From: Symsagittifera roscoffensis
Taxonomy: Eukaryota > Xenacoelomorpha > Acoela > Convolutidae
Assembly (NCBI RefSeq): GCF_963678635.1
Contig: NC_087069.1
Span: 16,282,660 to 16,346,659, forward strand
Length of the DNA stretch: 64,000 nt
Direction: 5' to 3'
A program made the translations under genes and the position numbers. Under the pieces are notes generated by a model. It was given only the letters and a program-made list of their open reading frames with translations, was not told the DNA's origin and made no database searches. Positions 1 through 12,732 of this stretch are shown here, in pieces. Position 1 is the first letter of the stretch, and every line of letters begins with the position of its first letter.

Positions 1-273
1 TTACTTTAATTTGTAGTTGTTGTATAAATTGTTTCGGTACGAAATGAAATTTTTGTAGTCAAAAAGATGTAGTCAAAAGGGTAGTCATAAAGATGTAGTG
101 ATCAGTAGTTGGATCAAAGTAAAAGATGGAAGTTGTAGTCTTTTGAAAGTAGCTATTCGCTCCAGCTCGAGCAAATCTGTTCTTCATCTTTGTTTCAACT
201 GCCAAGTCCATCAACTAAGGTACACACCGACTCTAAGATCACGTTAGGCAGGTCGGCTAATACTCCATATCTG
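1..273 (-). pseudogene. Partial duplicate of the C-type-lectin exon 3' end
   Basis: This stretch is a diverged direct repeat of 1992-2268, about 1.99 kb away. It includes the last codons of the C-type-lectin exon and the DNA beyond its stop. Read on the minus strand it begins like the real exon (WSISRP), but a deletion of a few bases then breaks the frame and brings in a stop. It is therefore a non-coding fragment left by a segmental duplication, or one end of a larger duplicated copy lying left of the window. Confidence 0.7.
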
Positions 274-1991
274 ATACTAGGACCAATTCTGCTAGCTCAA
301 ATCTATCAAAGAATTTTTTGAACTTTTTGTTGTAGGTTTTAGGATGGTAGAAGATTGACCACATACATCATTGCAATTCCTATGTTTTGCATCAAATTTA
401 TCATGACTTTCATGGTATTCGATATACAGAAACCAAATTTGCTCTGTCAGAACTCATGCAAGCCTCTCGTAATTTTTCAGGCCGGGAATTTTTGAGACTT
501 TTCGAATGTGGTGTAAAAATGCCCAGCGTGGCAGTGTCAATTGAAGCCTGCGTCTCCTGCAAATCGGTTTTGCTGTTTTCTAATCTTTAGTCCCAAGCAA
601 AATATAGCGGAGGGATTGTTTTTTTTTCAATACACAATTGCATCATTACCTGGGTGCAAAGAAATAATTTTTTTAAAATTAAATTATAAACAATTCACAA
701 ATATTTTACGCGTTTAGGTAAGATAAAACCCTCAGATTTTTTTGCCTTAAGTCAAGCAAATCCTAAAATCTGCTTGAAGACTGAGCGGTTACATATTTTT
801 GAGGACCAATTTTATGAGACAATAAGCGTGTAACACTGAGTTTCAATCCCAAACAATTTTCCTCATTTGAAACTTTGTTTACAGTGCAGTTGGTGGCTAA
901 AACTAATTGGCTAAAACTAATCTGTGCTCTTTGCACGGAATCTGCTACTTTTGTCTATTTTAATATATTATCTTATTGAAATAGGATTTATTTCAATCAA
1001 TTTTTAAACGAATTTATCATTTTTATTGTTTTTTTCTAGCTTTTAAGCGCAGTATATATCTATTTATCTTTATTTAGACAAGATAAAAAGCTTTCTAACA
1101 TGAGCTACTTTTAACTGTTTTAGCTGTTTTTGGCTAATGATAAAAACATACTTCGGTTTTTTCTTATATTGTATCTGAATGGATTTTTTTTGCAAATTAC
1201 AGTTACATTCAAAATGTGGCCTCAGCCCAAAATAAGTTTGACGAAAATTTTTGAATGCGGAAAAAATTACGCAAATTGGATTGAGTTGAAACCAAGAAAG
1301 ATTGCTTTAGTTCTGTAGCTTTTTACTATATTTGGTTCGTAGTTTTCATTCTAAAGCGTGTAACTTTTAGATGATACTCGATGCAAAATTTTGATGGACC
1401 TTTCATTTAGGTTTTGAAGATCAATTTTGATAGGCCAACAACCGTTTTCTACCGTTTTACTTTCATCAACCAGATGATCGGCGAGTTTTAACAAAATTTC
1501 ATAAATCAGCTGATCAACTGTATTTGAACGTTAGGCATGATAACTCTGTACATTACTCTTTAAGTGCTTTCAAGATGGACGAATTGTTGGGTCCTGAAGT
1601 CTCACAAAACATCGCAACCAATTAAATAGACTGATTTATCTAGAACAGATATCAGTTGAGCTATTTATTGCTAGAAATCTGTTGAATCACGGTAATTTGC
1701 TGTTTTGTTCTCATAAAGATGCCTATATTTGATTCATCGCTTAGCACTCTTTCGGGACCAAAAGTAAATATCCCAAAATGATACAAAAGGGGGACCCTTT
1801 GGGTCGGCAGGGGGTCGAATCCCTGAGGGGGGGCTTTAGATCTTCCCCACGGTCAAAACTTTATCCATTCGTTAGCCCTCAATTATTTTTTTAAATTGGC
1901 AAAACTTCGTGTCGCTTCATTCTTTGATGTTACTTCTGATGTAAGCTTAAATTCGATTCTGAATTAAAATGTCGTCGTTAACTTATAGAAG
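274..1991. other. AT-rich spacer, no gene recognised
   Basis: Only short ORFs occur here (for example 387-590, plus strand, 67 codons), and none has a recognisable motif. The stretch separates the two copies of the C-type-lectin 3' end. No repeat family or RNA gene was recognised. Confidence 0.5.
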
Positions 1992-2187
1992 TTACTTTAA
2001 ATTGTAGTGGTTGTATAAATTGTTTCGGTACGAAATGAATTTTTTGTAGTCAAAAAGATGTAGTCAAAAAAAGGTAGTCAAAAATGTGTAGTCATCAGTA
2101 GTTGGATCAAAGTGAAAGATGTAAGTTGTAATCTTTTGAAAGTAGCTATTCGCTCCAACTCGAGCTAATCTGTTCTTCATCTTTATT

Positions 2188-2714
2188 TCAGCTGCCAAGT
2201 CCATCGAATAAGGTACACACCGACTCTGAGTATTCGTTAGGCTGAGGTCGGCTAATACTCCATATCTGGTTTTCTGCGTCATATTTTATACATCTATCCA
2301 CTTGGCGCCAAGAATCTGGATCGTTGAAAAGCTGTCGCGCGTTATCAGTCACGTCAATACCTAGTGTCGTGATCCAGGTATCACTTTTCGCGGAAGACGA
2401 GACGCCGATCCAAAACTCCCAATTGTTTGTCGAAAGGGAAAAATCAGCTACCAATTGTCCAATCTCGTTGAAGTTGTCGTACAACCTGCCACCAATGTTC
2501 TCGCAATTATCTTTTGCGTTTGGCCAAGTCATTTTAGTGCTAATCAGCTTGTAGTGCTTCAGAATCATCGTTGATTCATTTCGGCAGTTTGAGCTACTCA
2601 CTTCTGATCCATTTAATGCTATGCAGGGTTTGCTCAAGATTTTCATCAGATCGGTGTCATTCTGTACAGTCATTATTGAACCATTCGTTGGCGATTGATC
2701 CCATTCGAACAAAG
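2188..2714 (-). CDS. Terminal exon: C-type-lectin-like domain
   Basis: This is the last coding exon of the EGF-repeat gene. It opens after a clear acceptor (ttacag, 2720-2715) in phase 1. That phase matches the phase-1 ends of all upstream EGF exons, so the splice gives an Ala codon and then LFEWDQ. The roughly 175 residues contain a C-type-lectin-like fold signature: HYKLISTKMTWPNAKDNC near residues 53-70, then GGRLYDN, FWIGVSS near 98-104, and DRCIKYDAENQIW near 139-151, with a final Cys before the stop. The usual WND calcium-site motif is not evident, so carbohydrate binding through calcium is doubtful. The exon ends at a TGA just inside a segment duplicated at positions 1-273. The family call is fairly safe; the ligand is unknown. 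Confidence 0.75.
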
Positions 2715-3097
2715 CTGTAAAGGAGAATAAATCTATAAATTAAACCGATTTTCAACGTGTTTCAAAACATCTCAAATTTTCGAACCCAGCTCTACCTTTT
2801 TTTTCGAGTTTGGGAGTTTCGAAGTTGTGGGTTTGGTGCTGCAATTTGGTACTGCGATATAGGTTAGTTTAGGTCGAGCATAGAGGTCTTCAATTCAGGC
2901 AGCATATGTAAAACTGATCAGAAAACCGAGCATTAATTGATTAGGGGGGGGGGGGACTGTTGAGACACTCTCGGAATTGGCCAATAAAATCGAAACATAA
3001 ATTGTGCTCAGATTTGTTCGGTTTTTAAATCAGTTTTTCTATGATTACGTTTGCAATTAGCAAGACTTACTGAATCAAAATACATAGTTTTTCTTAG

Positions 3098-3631
3098 TGT
3101 TCCGACTTTCGATAAGAAAGTAACGGAATATTTGTGCTCGGGGTGGGGTTTTTTTTCTTCAGACAATTTTCGACTTTTTAACTAGCCATTTTTGACGGAT
3201 TTTTTTTTTATATCATTAAAAAAGTATTGTTGTCCTGAGCTCAAATTTGAAAAGATATTTTACCTGTGATCATTTTTCGTAAAGTTATGAGGGCTTATAG
3301 ATTGCCATTTTTGCCATTTTGGGACAATTAACGCGCGATATAATTCGCGCTATTAACGCGTAAGCGGAGGTTTAATCCGTCTTAAAAATCATTCCAAATT
3401 GGTTGGAAGAAGCTAATTCGCCATAATTGATTTATTACAAGGAGCGAAATTTATACTTTTGTACTTTATATGGCTTGTGGGGGGATGATTTTCAAAAAAA
3501 AATCAAATTTTAGAGAAAAAAATGTCATTTTATTATATTACATTAATTTTTTTAATGTTATTACTGCTCCATAAAACCTTCAAAGGCAGTCGGAACATTC
3601 AAGGCTTTGCCCTGATACGAGCAGTCTTGTT
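3098..3631 (+). mobile_element. Hairpin-ended non-autonomous element, copy 1
   Basis: This is one of three copies (others at 4715-5256, inverted, and 17552-18083). Each begins TGTTCCGACTTTCG with a small palindrome (ACTTTCGATACGAAAGT in copy 3). Each has the inverse word AGTCGGAACA near the other end, followed by a hairpin of the form CAGGGCTTCGCCCTG. A GC-rich palindromic cluster around ATTAACGCGCG sits in the middle. There is no coding capacity. It lies in the intron before the lectin exon. Confidence 0.7.
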
Positions 3632-4714
3632 AAACTTAGCTTTTGCGTAACTTTTAGATTAGGTATTTTATTGATCAGAACAGTTTGTATCATTTGAGAG
3701 CTTGACATAAAAAACTCAATTTTGTGGCATATAAAATCACCGACCCCGTTTTTGTATTTTTCTTTTATTTTTGCCTAAAAGCTCGGTGCATGTTTCGGTG
3801 TTTGTTTTGTTTTTGGCTCAACGGGACTTAACCAATATTTTGTCGGCTTAGCTGGCATTCGTTATAAAAATCCAGTCACTCATGTCACTCCTGCAATTGT
3901 TTTGCTGGTCTTGTTTAGGCTGGTGAACATCATTCGAGACAAAATAATGAAAAAATTGCAATTATGAAATTGTCTATTTTTTCATCGTTGAGGCCTGGTG
4001 GCGTTCGTTTTCTCTCTGATTGCTTGCAATGTTTTTTTTTGTGGTATTTCAAGTGATGCAAAGCTTCGAATGACCTCTTTGTTAAAAAAAAAGAAAGAAC
4101 ATCTACTCAAGCGAAAACTTCATCAGAGTGTTGCATTCAATAACATTCAGATGCAAAAATTGTGTGCTGTAAACAATAAATTCAGGGGAATCTCTTTCAA
4201 AGTCTTGAATCTTCAAAGCAGTAAGATCTTCAACGCGATATACTTGCGCAGTTTTTGGCATACTTACGAAGAGATTGCATGCAAAATTTAAAGACTCAAA
4301 ACAGGAAAAACTGCTATAGCGGAAAAACAGTTCGGTCACAGTCAAATTATTAGTCAAACACAAGCAGAAGCGAATTTCAGGTCAGGCCTATCAGAACATA
4401 GGTCGAGTTGAGTTCACGCATTGTTAATATGTCAAAATAGGTCCAATACGAGGTCTAGGTGTGTACTTTTTGCACATGTGGATTGGGTGGTCTTGGACCT
4501 CAAAAAAATTATCACCAATTCATCATTCGTTTGATCTTATTTTTGGGCGCAGATTCCGTGACACTGGCTAAACCAAAGGCTGCGGAATCCGTGATCAAAA
4601 AAGCGTAATACGTGACCATATTAGTCGATCGTGGTCAGACAAAATTAAATATACTTTAAAACCTTTCGAAATAAAGGTCATAATTAGCTGAAATTTAGGT
4701 GAAGCGCAATAATA

Positions 4715-5256
4715 AACAAGACTGCCCGTATCAGGGCGAAGCCCTGAATGTTCCGACTGCCGTTTAGGGTTTATGGAGCAGTAATAACATTATAAAATTA
4801 AATGAAATAAAACAAAATGAAAAAAAGATTTTTTCTAAAACTTGAAAGTTTTTATGAAAACCATCCCCCACACGCCATATAAAGTTCAAAAATATAGATA
4901 TTGCTCCTTGTAACATAGTAATTATGGCAAATAAGCTTCTTTCAACCAATTTGGAACGATTTCTAAGACGGATGAACTCTGCGCTTACGCGTTAATAGCG
5001 CGAAATATATCGTGCGTGAATTGTCACAAATTGGTCAAAATGGCAAAAATGGCAGTCTTTAAACCCACATAACGTTACGAAAAAAGATCACAGGTGGAAT
5101 ATCTTTTCAAATTTAAGCTCAGGACAACAATAGCTGTCGAATGATAAAAAAAATTTTGTCAAAAATGGCTAGTTAAAAAATCTAAATTTGCCTGAAGAAA
5201 AAAAAATCCACCCCGAGCACAAATTTTCCGTTACTTTCGTATCGAAAGTCGGAACA
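4715..5256 (-). mobile_element. Hairpin-ended non-autonomous element, copy 2 (inverted)
   Basis: This copy is inverted relative to the one at 3098-3631, with about 1.1 kb between them. The pair could fold into a long stem in the intronic RNA. The same end motifs are present (CAGGGCGAAGCCCTGA at the low end, TTTCGTATCGAAAGTCGGAACA at the high end). Confidence 0.7.
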
Positions 5257-6282
5257 ATAAAGTAGCAAAGAGTCTAAAAGCCAGAAGTAACGGTCATTAT
5301 TATCGGCAATGAAGTATTAAACTTGTAATACCAATCAAGTCACAAACAAAAATTCTTCAGAACAATATGAAAATTTTTTTCTCGAACTTTTTGTTGGTAT
5401 GAAAGTTTGCCTAGTTCCCTAATTGTTTCCATATTGAGGTCGAAACTTTGAAGAAAATGATAAATAACAAGAAAAACGATAAGCTCGATACAGGGGTTGA
5501 GCAAAACCGAATTATGCTTAGATTTGACCAAGACGTAAAAAACGAACCTAAATGGCAACCACCTTTTAAGCCCGCTCAAAACAATGATTTCCTTTTATCG
5601 CACAAACTAAAAACTCATCAGTCAGTTGAAACATTTAAACCATGATGGCCGGTTTTTCTGCAAGTATCACAAAATGTTTCGACCCGTCTTAAAAAATTAC
5701 CACAAAATTGTTGTTTTTTTTTCAAGTTAGTGTCGTTTTTTCGGCGCGGTGTGATAAGGGAATCTGAGCAAAAAAGTAGAGCTTAGACATTTTTGTCAAT
5801 CAATGTACACTATGAAAATTAAAAAAAAAATTGAAGACAAATAAGAAAAACAGAAAAAAATTAAATTTTTTAAAATCTTTTCTAAACTTTTTTCCCGTTT
5901 TTTTTGAAGTTTTTGATTCCTAAGATGAAGCGTAAAGCGCCAAAAAGCAAAAAGAACTTCAATTGAGTAAACCTAATATTTCAAGGCCTAAATTAAGCAT
6001 AAATAAGCTAATGGAAGCCCACTGACTTGATCGAAATTTGACAAAAATCAAAAACTTTAAACCGAAGTTTCTTGAATTTTTTAAATGTCGTTCGAATCAC
6101 GAGTGAAAGGGCTTCAATATGATATGTCACTCAACCCAGTCCGTTGATTATTTTTAGCTGATTTTGCGTAGAGAACAAACGAAAAAAGACTAAGTTACAC
6201 CCGAATACAAACTTGCTCCCGATTTTCAATGGTCGGAACAAAAAGATCAATGAACTGATCTATGATGAGTTTAAATGCCCAC

Positions 6283-6411
6283 CTTTACAGTCATTGTGAG
6301 AGCCAGAGGGAGAGAAAAAGTCAGAGAAACAATTGCAGCTATAGCTGCCTTCAAAATTTGAGCAATCTGAGTTTGAGCCACAAGGAGCAACTTCAGAGCA
6401 TTCGTCGATAT
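6283..6411 (-). CDS. EGF-like exon 9 of the EGF/lectin gene
   Basis: A 129-bp phase-1/phase-1 exon lies between acceptor ctgtttcag and donor gtgggc. It encodes DIDECSEVAPCGSNSDC and then a second half with NCFSDFFSPSGSHNDCK. All six EGF cysteines are present, with the DIDEC calcium-binding start. It is the most divergent EGF and the last before the lectin exon. The splice across to the lectin exon yields CKA-LFEW. Confidence 0.75.
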
Positions 6412-8991
6412 CTGAAACAGACAAACCAATTGCTACCTATGATTAGAAATTCTAAAAAACTTAAATAGATCAATGCAGTAGATGGCAGCTGAACGCCTTG
6501 CTACAGGAAAAAAGTGACAATGCATCACTTTTACTCTGTTCACTCCAAGAATTTGAACGCAAGTTCATGTTGTATGATACCAGAAACTGAAATGGTATTT
6601 TGTGATTTCCTTGGCTTAACTACCGTTTATTAGGTTTCGCCTAAAAGAACACGCGAGGTAAGTTAAGAAGTGTTTTTTTTTGCAGTTTTCGCTTTTTTTC
6701 GAGCGATTCACGGATAAATTTATCTCAAACAGAGCTTTAAAAATAAGCTCTGAAAAGCTTATTCTATTTTCTATTTAAGCTTTTCTCTAAGCTTTTCTAC
6801 TTAAAACTATCCGTTACGTAAGCTTTTTTCTGGTTTTGAAAACAGATTTCACAGATATCTTGGTCTCATTTATAAGCCCGCTTAGATTTTTTCCTCATTG
6901 TATAATTACTCAAAACTATCTCAAAACTTTTGCTTTTCTGCACATTTTTTGGAAGCTTTTCGAAGTTTTTTTTTAGAAAAAGTGTTTAATTGCATAATGA
7001 ACACCAATTAATTGAGAAATTTTTTGCAAACGTACTTTATTGCACATCAACAAAAATTACATAACACTTTTCTGAACCAATTTAAGAAATACCCAAGCCA
7101 AATGTCATACGGAAAGCTATCATGGAAAAAAATTAAGCTCTCTTAAATCATGTTTTTGAGCTATAGTGTTATATTAACTATTGTCTTGTCTTTGTGAAAA
7201 GTGTTCAATTTCTACACTGCCTGTAAACTTTGAGTAACATCTGTTAATATGTATCAACTTTTAGGAAAATCGCATTTCTTTTTTTAAAAAAATCAAGTGT
7301 TTTTGCGTACCAGGGAATAAAAAACAATTAGAAAATGTCGTTTTGACCTAATCTTTAACTTTTTTGAAGTACGCTTCATCTATTCTTTGTATTGAACAAA
7401 CAGCTTTATTATTAAACTGTTTTTGTCGTATTTTTAAACCAAAAGAAATAAAGTTGACAAAATGATTTCAAATTAGGTTAAAATCTATTTTCAATTGGAA
7501 AAGATTCAAATTGAACTTTTTAGGAACTCAAAACGATATTAAATCGATCAAATAAAATTTTTCTGAGAAACTATTTGAAATCACGAAAAAACTTCCGAAA
7601 TAGATGTAAATGGAGTTTGGTAGCATTTAAAATCCAAATACAGCTCATCAAAATTGATTGAAAGCATTTTTTGTATGAAACAAAAATTTTGTAGCTTTTC
7701 CAACTTCCACTTCAAATTATTCAAAAAGTTTGTCGCATTTTTTGGGAAAAACTTTGTACCCAATAAAAGTTTGCATCAATGTTTGCTTGAGTTACAGACA
7801 CTTGATTTGTTTTGGTGACCTCGAACCGATAATTTCATAGATATCAATCAAAACTTGCAATCTAAAGAATCTCGTATTGATCAAAAATTGTTATGAGCGA
7901 AATTTCAGCTAAAACCTATTTTATGATTAAAGTGATTCGACAAAAACAATTTGGCTTCGAAGCTTTTGTACTTAAACATTCTTGCAGTCTGTTATTAGGT
8001 CAAAATCAGCACGAAATCTCCTGAAAAGCTTTCTAAAAATCATGAAAAAGCGTGGAAATTTCAACCATTCATGTCAACACTGGCAACTATCAAACTGCAG
8101 GTTAACTGAAACATTTTCGAAGTTATATCATCATTCTAATTGGTTTGGTAAACCTGAGAGGGAGTAAAGTGTATTAAGGGTGAGTGAAATATCTAGCCAA
8201 ATATTTTGAAGAGAATCTAGAGATTTATTACTGTCAAAAAGTTTTTGCATGAACGAAACGAATAGATCAATGCGGTCAGCAAAAAAGGGGAAAACGATTA
8301 CAATTTTTGCCATGTCAAAACTCGACGCAACATTAATTGGGCGATAGACTCGAATATTTTGATTAGGACTGCGGAGAATTTTGAGTTTACGGTTAATTCA
8401 ATCTTGATAAGAAACCATGCTTGTGGTGGTACGTGAACTGATAAAAAAATTTCAACGCTCTGCCATTTTGTCATGTCTACGTTGAAAAAAACGAAAACTG
8501 AAAACTTAGAACAATTATCAGCTTTGTCTCACTTTGTCGGTGAGACAAGAATTACTTTTTGCATTACAAAATGCTTCAATTTTTTTGAAAGTTGAAAATT
8601 TTTATTTAGTTTTGTCTTGAAATATTGAGTTCTATAAAGTAAATCTGCTTTCCCTGCAATTTTAGTGATTCAAATCAAAATTATATTCCAAAAAAACGTC
8701 AAAAAAATAAAGTATATAAAAAAAGAACACAATAAATCAAAATATAGGGTATTCTTTCAACACGTGATGAGTTCAACTGAATAATTTGATTATTCATCGT
8801 TTATCTACATTAGCGAATGCTCACATTAACTGTCGGATAAAACGCTGGTGCCATCAAACCTCTTAACCTTTTTTTCAGATAAAAATACTTCAAAAAGCAA
8901 TTTAAATCATTGAAATTATCCGTGCTAACTTTTGTTTGATTGTTTGATGATCAAACAATAAGAAGTTTTGGCAAGAAAAAGTTTCTCTTAC
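6412..8991. other. Intron between EGF exons 8 and 9, with an exon-less copy of the amplified unit
   Basis: Positions from about 7560 to 8290 match the intron flank found beside EGF exons 6 to 8, but homology stops at about 8290, exactly where an EGF exon would begin. An older copy has therefore lost its exon. A perfect 9-bp stem with 7-nt loop lies near 8523-8548. No coding sequence was seen. Confidence 0.5.
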
Positions 8992-9111
8992 CAATACAAT
9001 GGGAACCATTTGGTGATGTATAGCCGGCATTGCACTGACAGACGAAACTACCCATACTGTTATTACACATAGAATGATTTCCACAAACTGATTCCTGGCA
9101 TTCATCGATAT
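8992..9111 (-). CDS. EGF-like exon 8 of the EGF/lectin gene
   Basis: A 120-bp phase-1/phase-1 exon between acceptor gtttgatag and donor gtaagag. It encodes DIDECQESVCGNHSMC, NNSMGSFVCQCNAGY and SPNGSHCI, with six cysteines and the full calcium-binding EGF signature (DIDEC, then N-x3-G-S-F). It is one of four nearly identical exons made by tandem duplication (others end at 10437, 11765 and 12732). Confidence 0.85.
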
Positions 9112-10317
9112 CTATCAAACAAAATTAAAGACAAGTCAGAGGTTTCAATCAATTTAAGAATCAACCCAAATGAGAAAATGAGATACCACGTCCTTCAAAT
9201 TTTGATATTTTTGATTAATCTCAGAATTTCGCTAATTTAGGAAAGGTATCCTAGTTTCTTTCAAAATTTTCATAACTCTTTTACCAAAACAATGGCTAAA
9301 ATAGGCAAAAATCCAAGGATTTACAAAGCTCTGCTCACACTTCTACTACTACACTGCTTGAAAACTTTGAACAATATTTGTTAAAATGTATCAAAATTCA
9401 GGAACTTCAATGTTTCTTTTTTTTAATTAGTGTTTTTGCGTAGCATAGAAAAAATTTAAAAAACAAACGGATTGAAGTACACTTCATTTTTTCTTTCTTT
9501 TGAACAAACGATTTCTCCTTTAATTTGTATTTGTCGTATTTGACAGCCCATTTTAGGAACTAAAAAGGTTTTTAAGTCGATTCAAACAGATTTATGTGAG
9601 AAAATATTTGAAATCACAAAAAAATTGTCTGAAATAGATGTAGATGGAGTTTGGTAGCTTATAAAATCCGATCATATTCCTCAAAACTGATTGAAACCAA
9701 TTTTTTGGCTGAAAAAAAGTTAATTTTTTTTTGTTTTTTTCAACTTCCACTTCAAGTTATTTAATAATTTTGTTGCAATTTTTGCGAAAAATTTTGTACT
9801 CAATAAAAGTGTGCATCAATGTTTACTAGAGTTACAGACACTTGATATGTTTAGCTGACCCCGAACCGATACTTTCATAGACTTCAATCGAAACTTGCAA
9901 TCTAAAGAATGCCGTATTGATCAAAAGTTATTATGAGCGAATTTTCAGCGAAAACGTATTTTTTGATTAAAGTGATTCGACAAAAGCAACTTCGCTTCGA
10001 AGTTTTCGGAATTAATTTTTCTTGCAATCAGCACAAAAGTCGACTGAATTGCATTCTAAAAATCATGAAAAAAAAACATGAAAAAATCAACCATTCATGC
10101 CGACGCTGGCAAGTATCAAACTGCAGGTTAATCGAAGTGTTTATGAATTTTCCTTTACTCTAAATGGTTTGGTAAACCTGAGAGCGAGTAAAGTTCATTA
10201 AAAGAGTGAGTAAAATATCTAGCCAAATAAATTGATGAAATATAGAAAACGATTACAGTCAAGTATTTTTCACATAAACGTAGCAAATAGGTCAATGCGG
10301 TCAGTAAAAATTCTTAC

Positions 10318-10437
10318 CAACACAATGGGAACCATTTGGTGATGTAAAGCCGGCATTGCACTGACACAAGAAACTTCCCATACTGTTATTACACATAGAA
10401 TGGTCTCCGCAAACTGCTTCCTCGCATTCATCGATAT
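10318..10437 (-). CDS. EGF-like exon 7 of the EGF/lectin gene
   Basis: A 120-bp phase-1/phase-1 exon with donor gtaagaat and acceptor tttgatag. It encodes DIDECEEAVCGDHSMC, NNSMGSFLCQCNAGF and SPNGSHCV, with six cysteines and a canonical calcium-binding EGF pattern. It differs from exon 8 at only a few residues. Confidence 0.85.
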
Positions 10438-11645
10438 CTATCAAAAGATAAATAAGAAATGAGAAAAAGATATCCCAAACCTTCAAACTTTGATATTTTT
10501 GAAAACTCTCAGAATATTGGCTAATTTAAGAGATATATCTTAGATTCTTCCAAAAGTTTCATTGACTCTTTGACCAAAACAATGGCTTAAACTGTCAAAA
10601 ATCCCAGGACTTACGAAACTCTGCTCACACTTCTACTACTACACTGCTGAAAACTTTGAACAATATTTGTTAAAATGTATCAAAATTCAGGAACTTCAAT
10701 GTTTCTTTTTTTTTAATTACAGTGTTTTTGGGTAGCAGGGAATAAAAGATAATTAAAAACTTTTGAAGTAGCAGGGAATAAAAGATAATTAAAAACCTAA
10801 TTTTTTTGAAGTACGCTTCATTTTTTCTTTCTTTTGAACAAACGATTTTATCTTTATTTTGTATTTGTCGTATTTAACAGACGATTTTAGGAGTTCTAAA
10901 GGATTTTAAATCGATTCCAACAGATTTTTCTGAGAGACTATGTGAAATCACAAAAAAAACTGTCTGAAATAGTTGTAGATGGAGTTTGATAGCTTCTAAA
11001 ATTCAAAAATAATCCTCAAAATTGTTTGAAAACAATTTTTTGGCTGAAAAAAAACTATTTTTTTGCTTTTTCAATTTCCATTTCAAGTTGTTTAATAATT
11101 TTGTCGCAAACTTCGGGAAAAATTTTGTGCTCAATAAAAGTGTGCATCATTGTTTACTCGAGTTACAGACACTTGATTTGTTTAGCTGACCCCGAACTGA
11201 TAATTTCAAAGATTTCAATCGAAACTTGCAATCCAAAGAATGCCGTACTGATCAAAAATTATTATGAGCAAAATTTCCGAAAAAATCTATTTTTTGATTA
11301 AAGTGATTCGACAAAACAATTCGCTTCGAAGCTTCCGGAAATAATTTTTCTCGCAATCAGCACAAAAGTCGACTGAATTGCATTCTAAAAATCATGAAAA
11401 AAAAACATGAAAAAATCAACCATTCATGCCGACGCTGGCAAGTATCAAACTGCAGGTTAATCGAAGTGTTTATGAATTTTCATTTACTCTAATTGGTTTG
11501 GTAAACCTGAGAGCGATCAAATTCATTAAAAGAGTGAGTAAAATATCTAGCCAAAATTTTTGATGAAATATAGAAAACGAATACATTCAAGTAATTTTCG
11601 CATAAACTTAGCTAATAGGTCAATGCAGTCAGCAAAAATTCTTAC

Positions 11646-11765
11646 CAACACAATGGGAACCATTTGGTGATGTATAGCCGGCATTGCACTGACAGACGAA
11701 ACTGCCCATACTGTTATTACACATAGAATGGTTTCCGCAAACTGTTTCCTCGCATTCATCGATAT
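11646..11765 (-). CDS. EGF-like exon 6 of the EGF/lectin gene
   Basis: A 120-bp phase-1/phase-1 exon encoding DIDECEETVCGNHSMC and then the same NNSMGSFVCQCNAGY block. Splice signals are identical in kind to those of exons 7 and 8. It is part of the tandemly duplicated set. Confidence 0.85.
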
Positions 11766-12612
11766 CTATCAAACAAAATTAAAGACAAGTTAGAGGTATC
11801 AATCAATTTAAGAATCAACCTAATGAGAAAATGAGATACCACGTCCTTCAAATTTTGATATTTTTGATAAATCTCAGAATTTGGCTAATTTAGGAAAAGT
11901 ATCCCAGACTCTTCCAAAATTTCACAGACTCTTTGACCAAAACAATGGCTAAAATTGTCAAAAATGCAAGGATTTACGAAATTCTGCTTTTTCTTCTACT
12001 ACTACGCTGCCTGTAAATTTTGAACAATATTTGTTAAAATGTATCAAAATTCAGGAACTTCAATGTTTCTTTTTTTTTAACTACAGTGTTTTTGGGTAGC
12101 AGGGAATAAAAAATAATTAAAAAATTAGATCATTTTGAAGTACACTTTATTTTTTCTTTCTTTTGAACAAACAATTTTTTCTTTATTTTGTATTTGTCGT
12201 ATTTAACAGACGATTTTAGGAGCTCTAAAGGATTTTAAATCGATTCAAACAGATTTTTCTGAGAAACTATGTGAAATCACAAAAAAACTGTCTGAAATAG
12301 ATGTAGATGGAGTTTGATAGCTTCTAAACTTCAAAAATAATCCTCAAAACCGTTTGAAACCAATTTTTTGGCTGAAAAAAAAAAGATAATTTTTTTTGCT
12401 TTTTTCAACTTCCACCTCAAGTTATTTAATAATTTCGTCGCAACTTTAGAGAAAAATTTCAATTTGGTAAACCTGAGAGCGAGTAAAGTTCATTAAAAGA
12501 GTGAGTAAAATATATAGCCAAATAACTTGATGAAATATAGAAAACGATTACAGTCAAGTATTTTTCACATAAACGTAGCAAATAGGTCAATGCGGTAAGT
12601 AAAAATTCTTAC

Positions 12613-12732
12613 CAACACAATGGGAACCATTTGGTGATGTAAAGCCGGCATTGCACTGACACAAGAAACTTCCCATACTGTTATTACACATAGAATGGTT
12701 TCCGCAAACTGCTTCCTCGCAGTCATCGATAT
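12613..12732 (-). CDS. EGF-like exon 5 of the EGF/lectin gene
   Basis: A 120-bp phase-1/phase-1 exon encoding DIDDCEEAVCGNHSMC and then NNSMGSFLCQCNAGF. The usual Glu of DIDEC is Asp here. It is the 5'-most member of the duplicated set in transcript order, in the unit that has lost about 360 bp of intron. Confidence 0.85.

Noticed and set aside
4103-4363. 86-codon minus-strand ORF between the inverted repeat copies
   Set aside because: No motif, no exon borders in phase 1 to fit the EGF gene, and base composition as in the rest of the intron.
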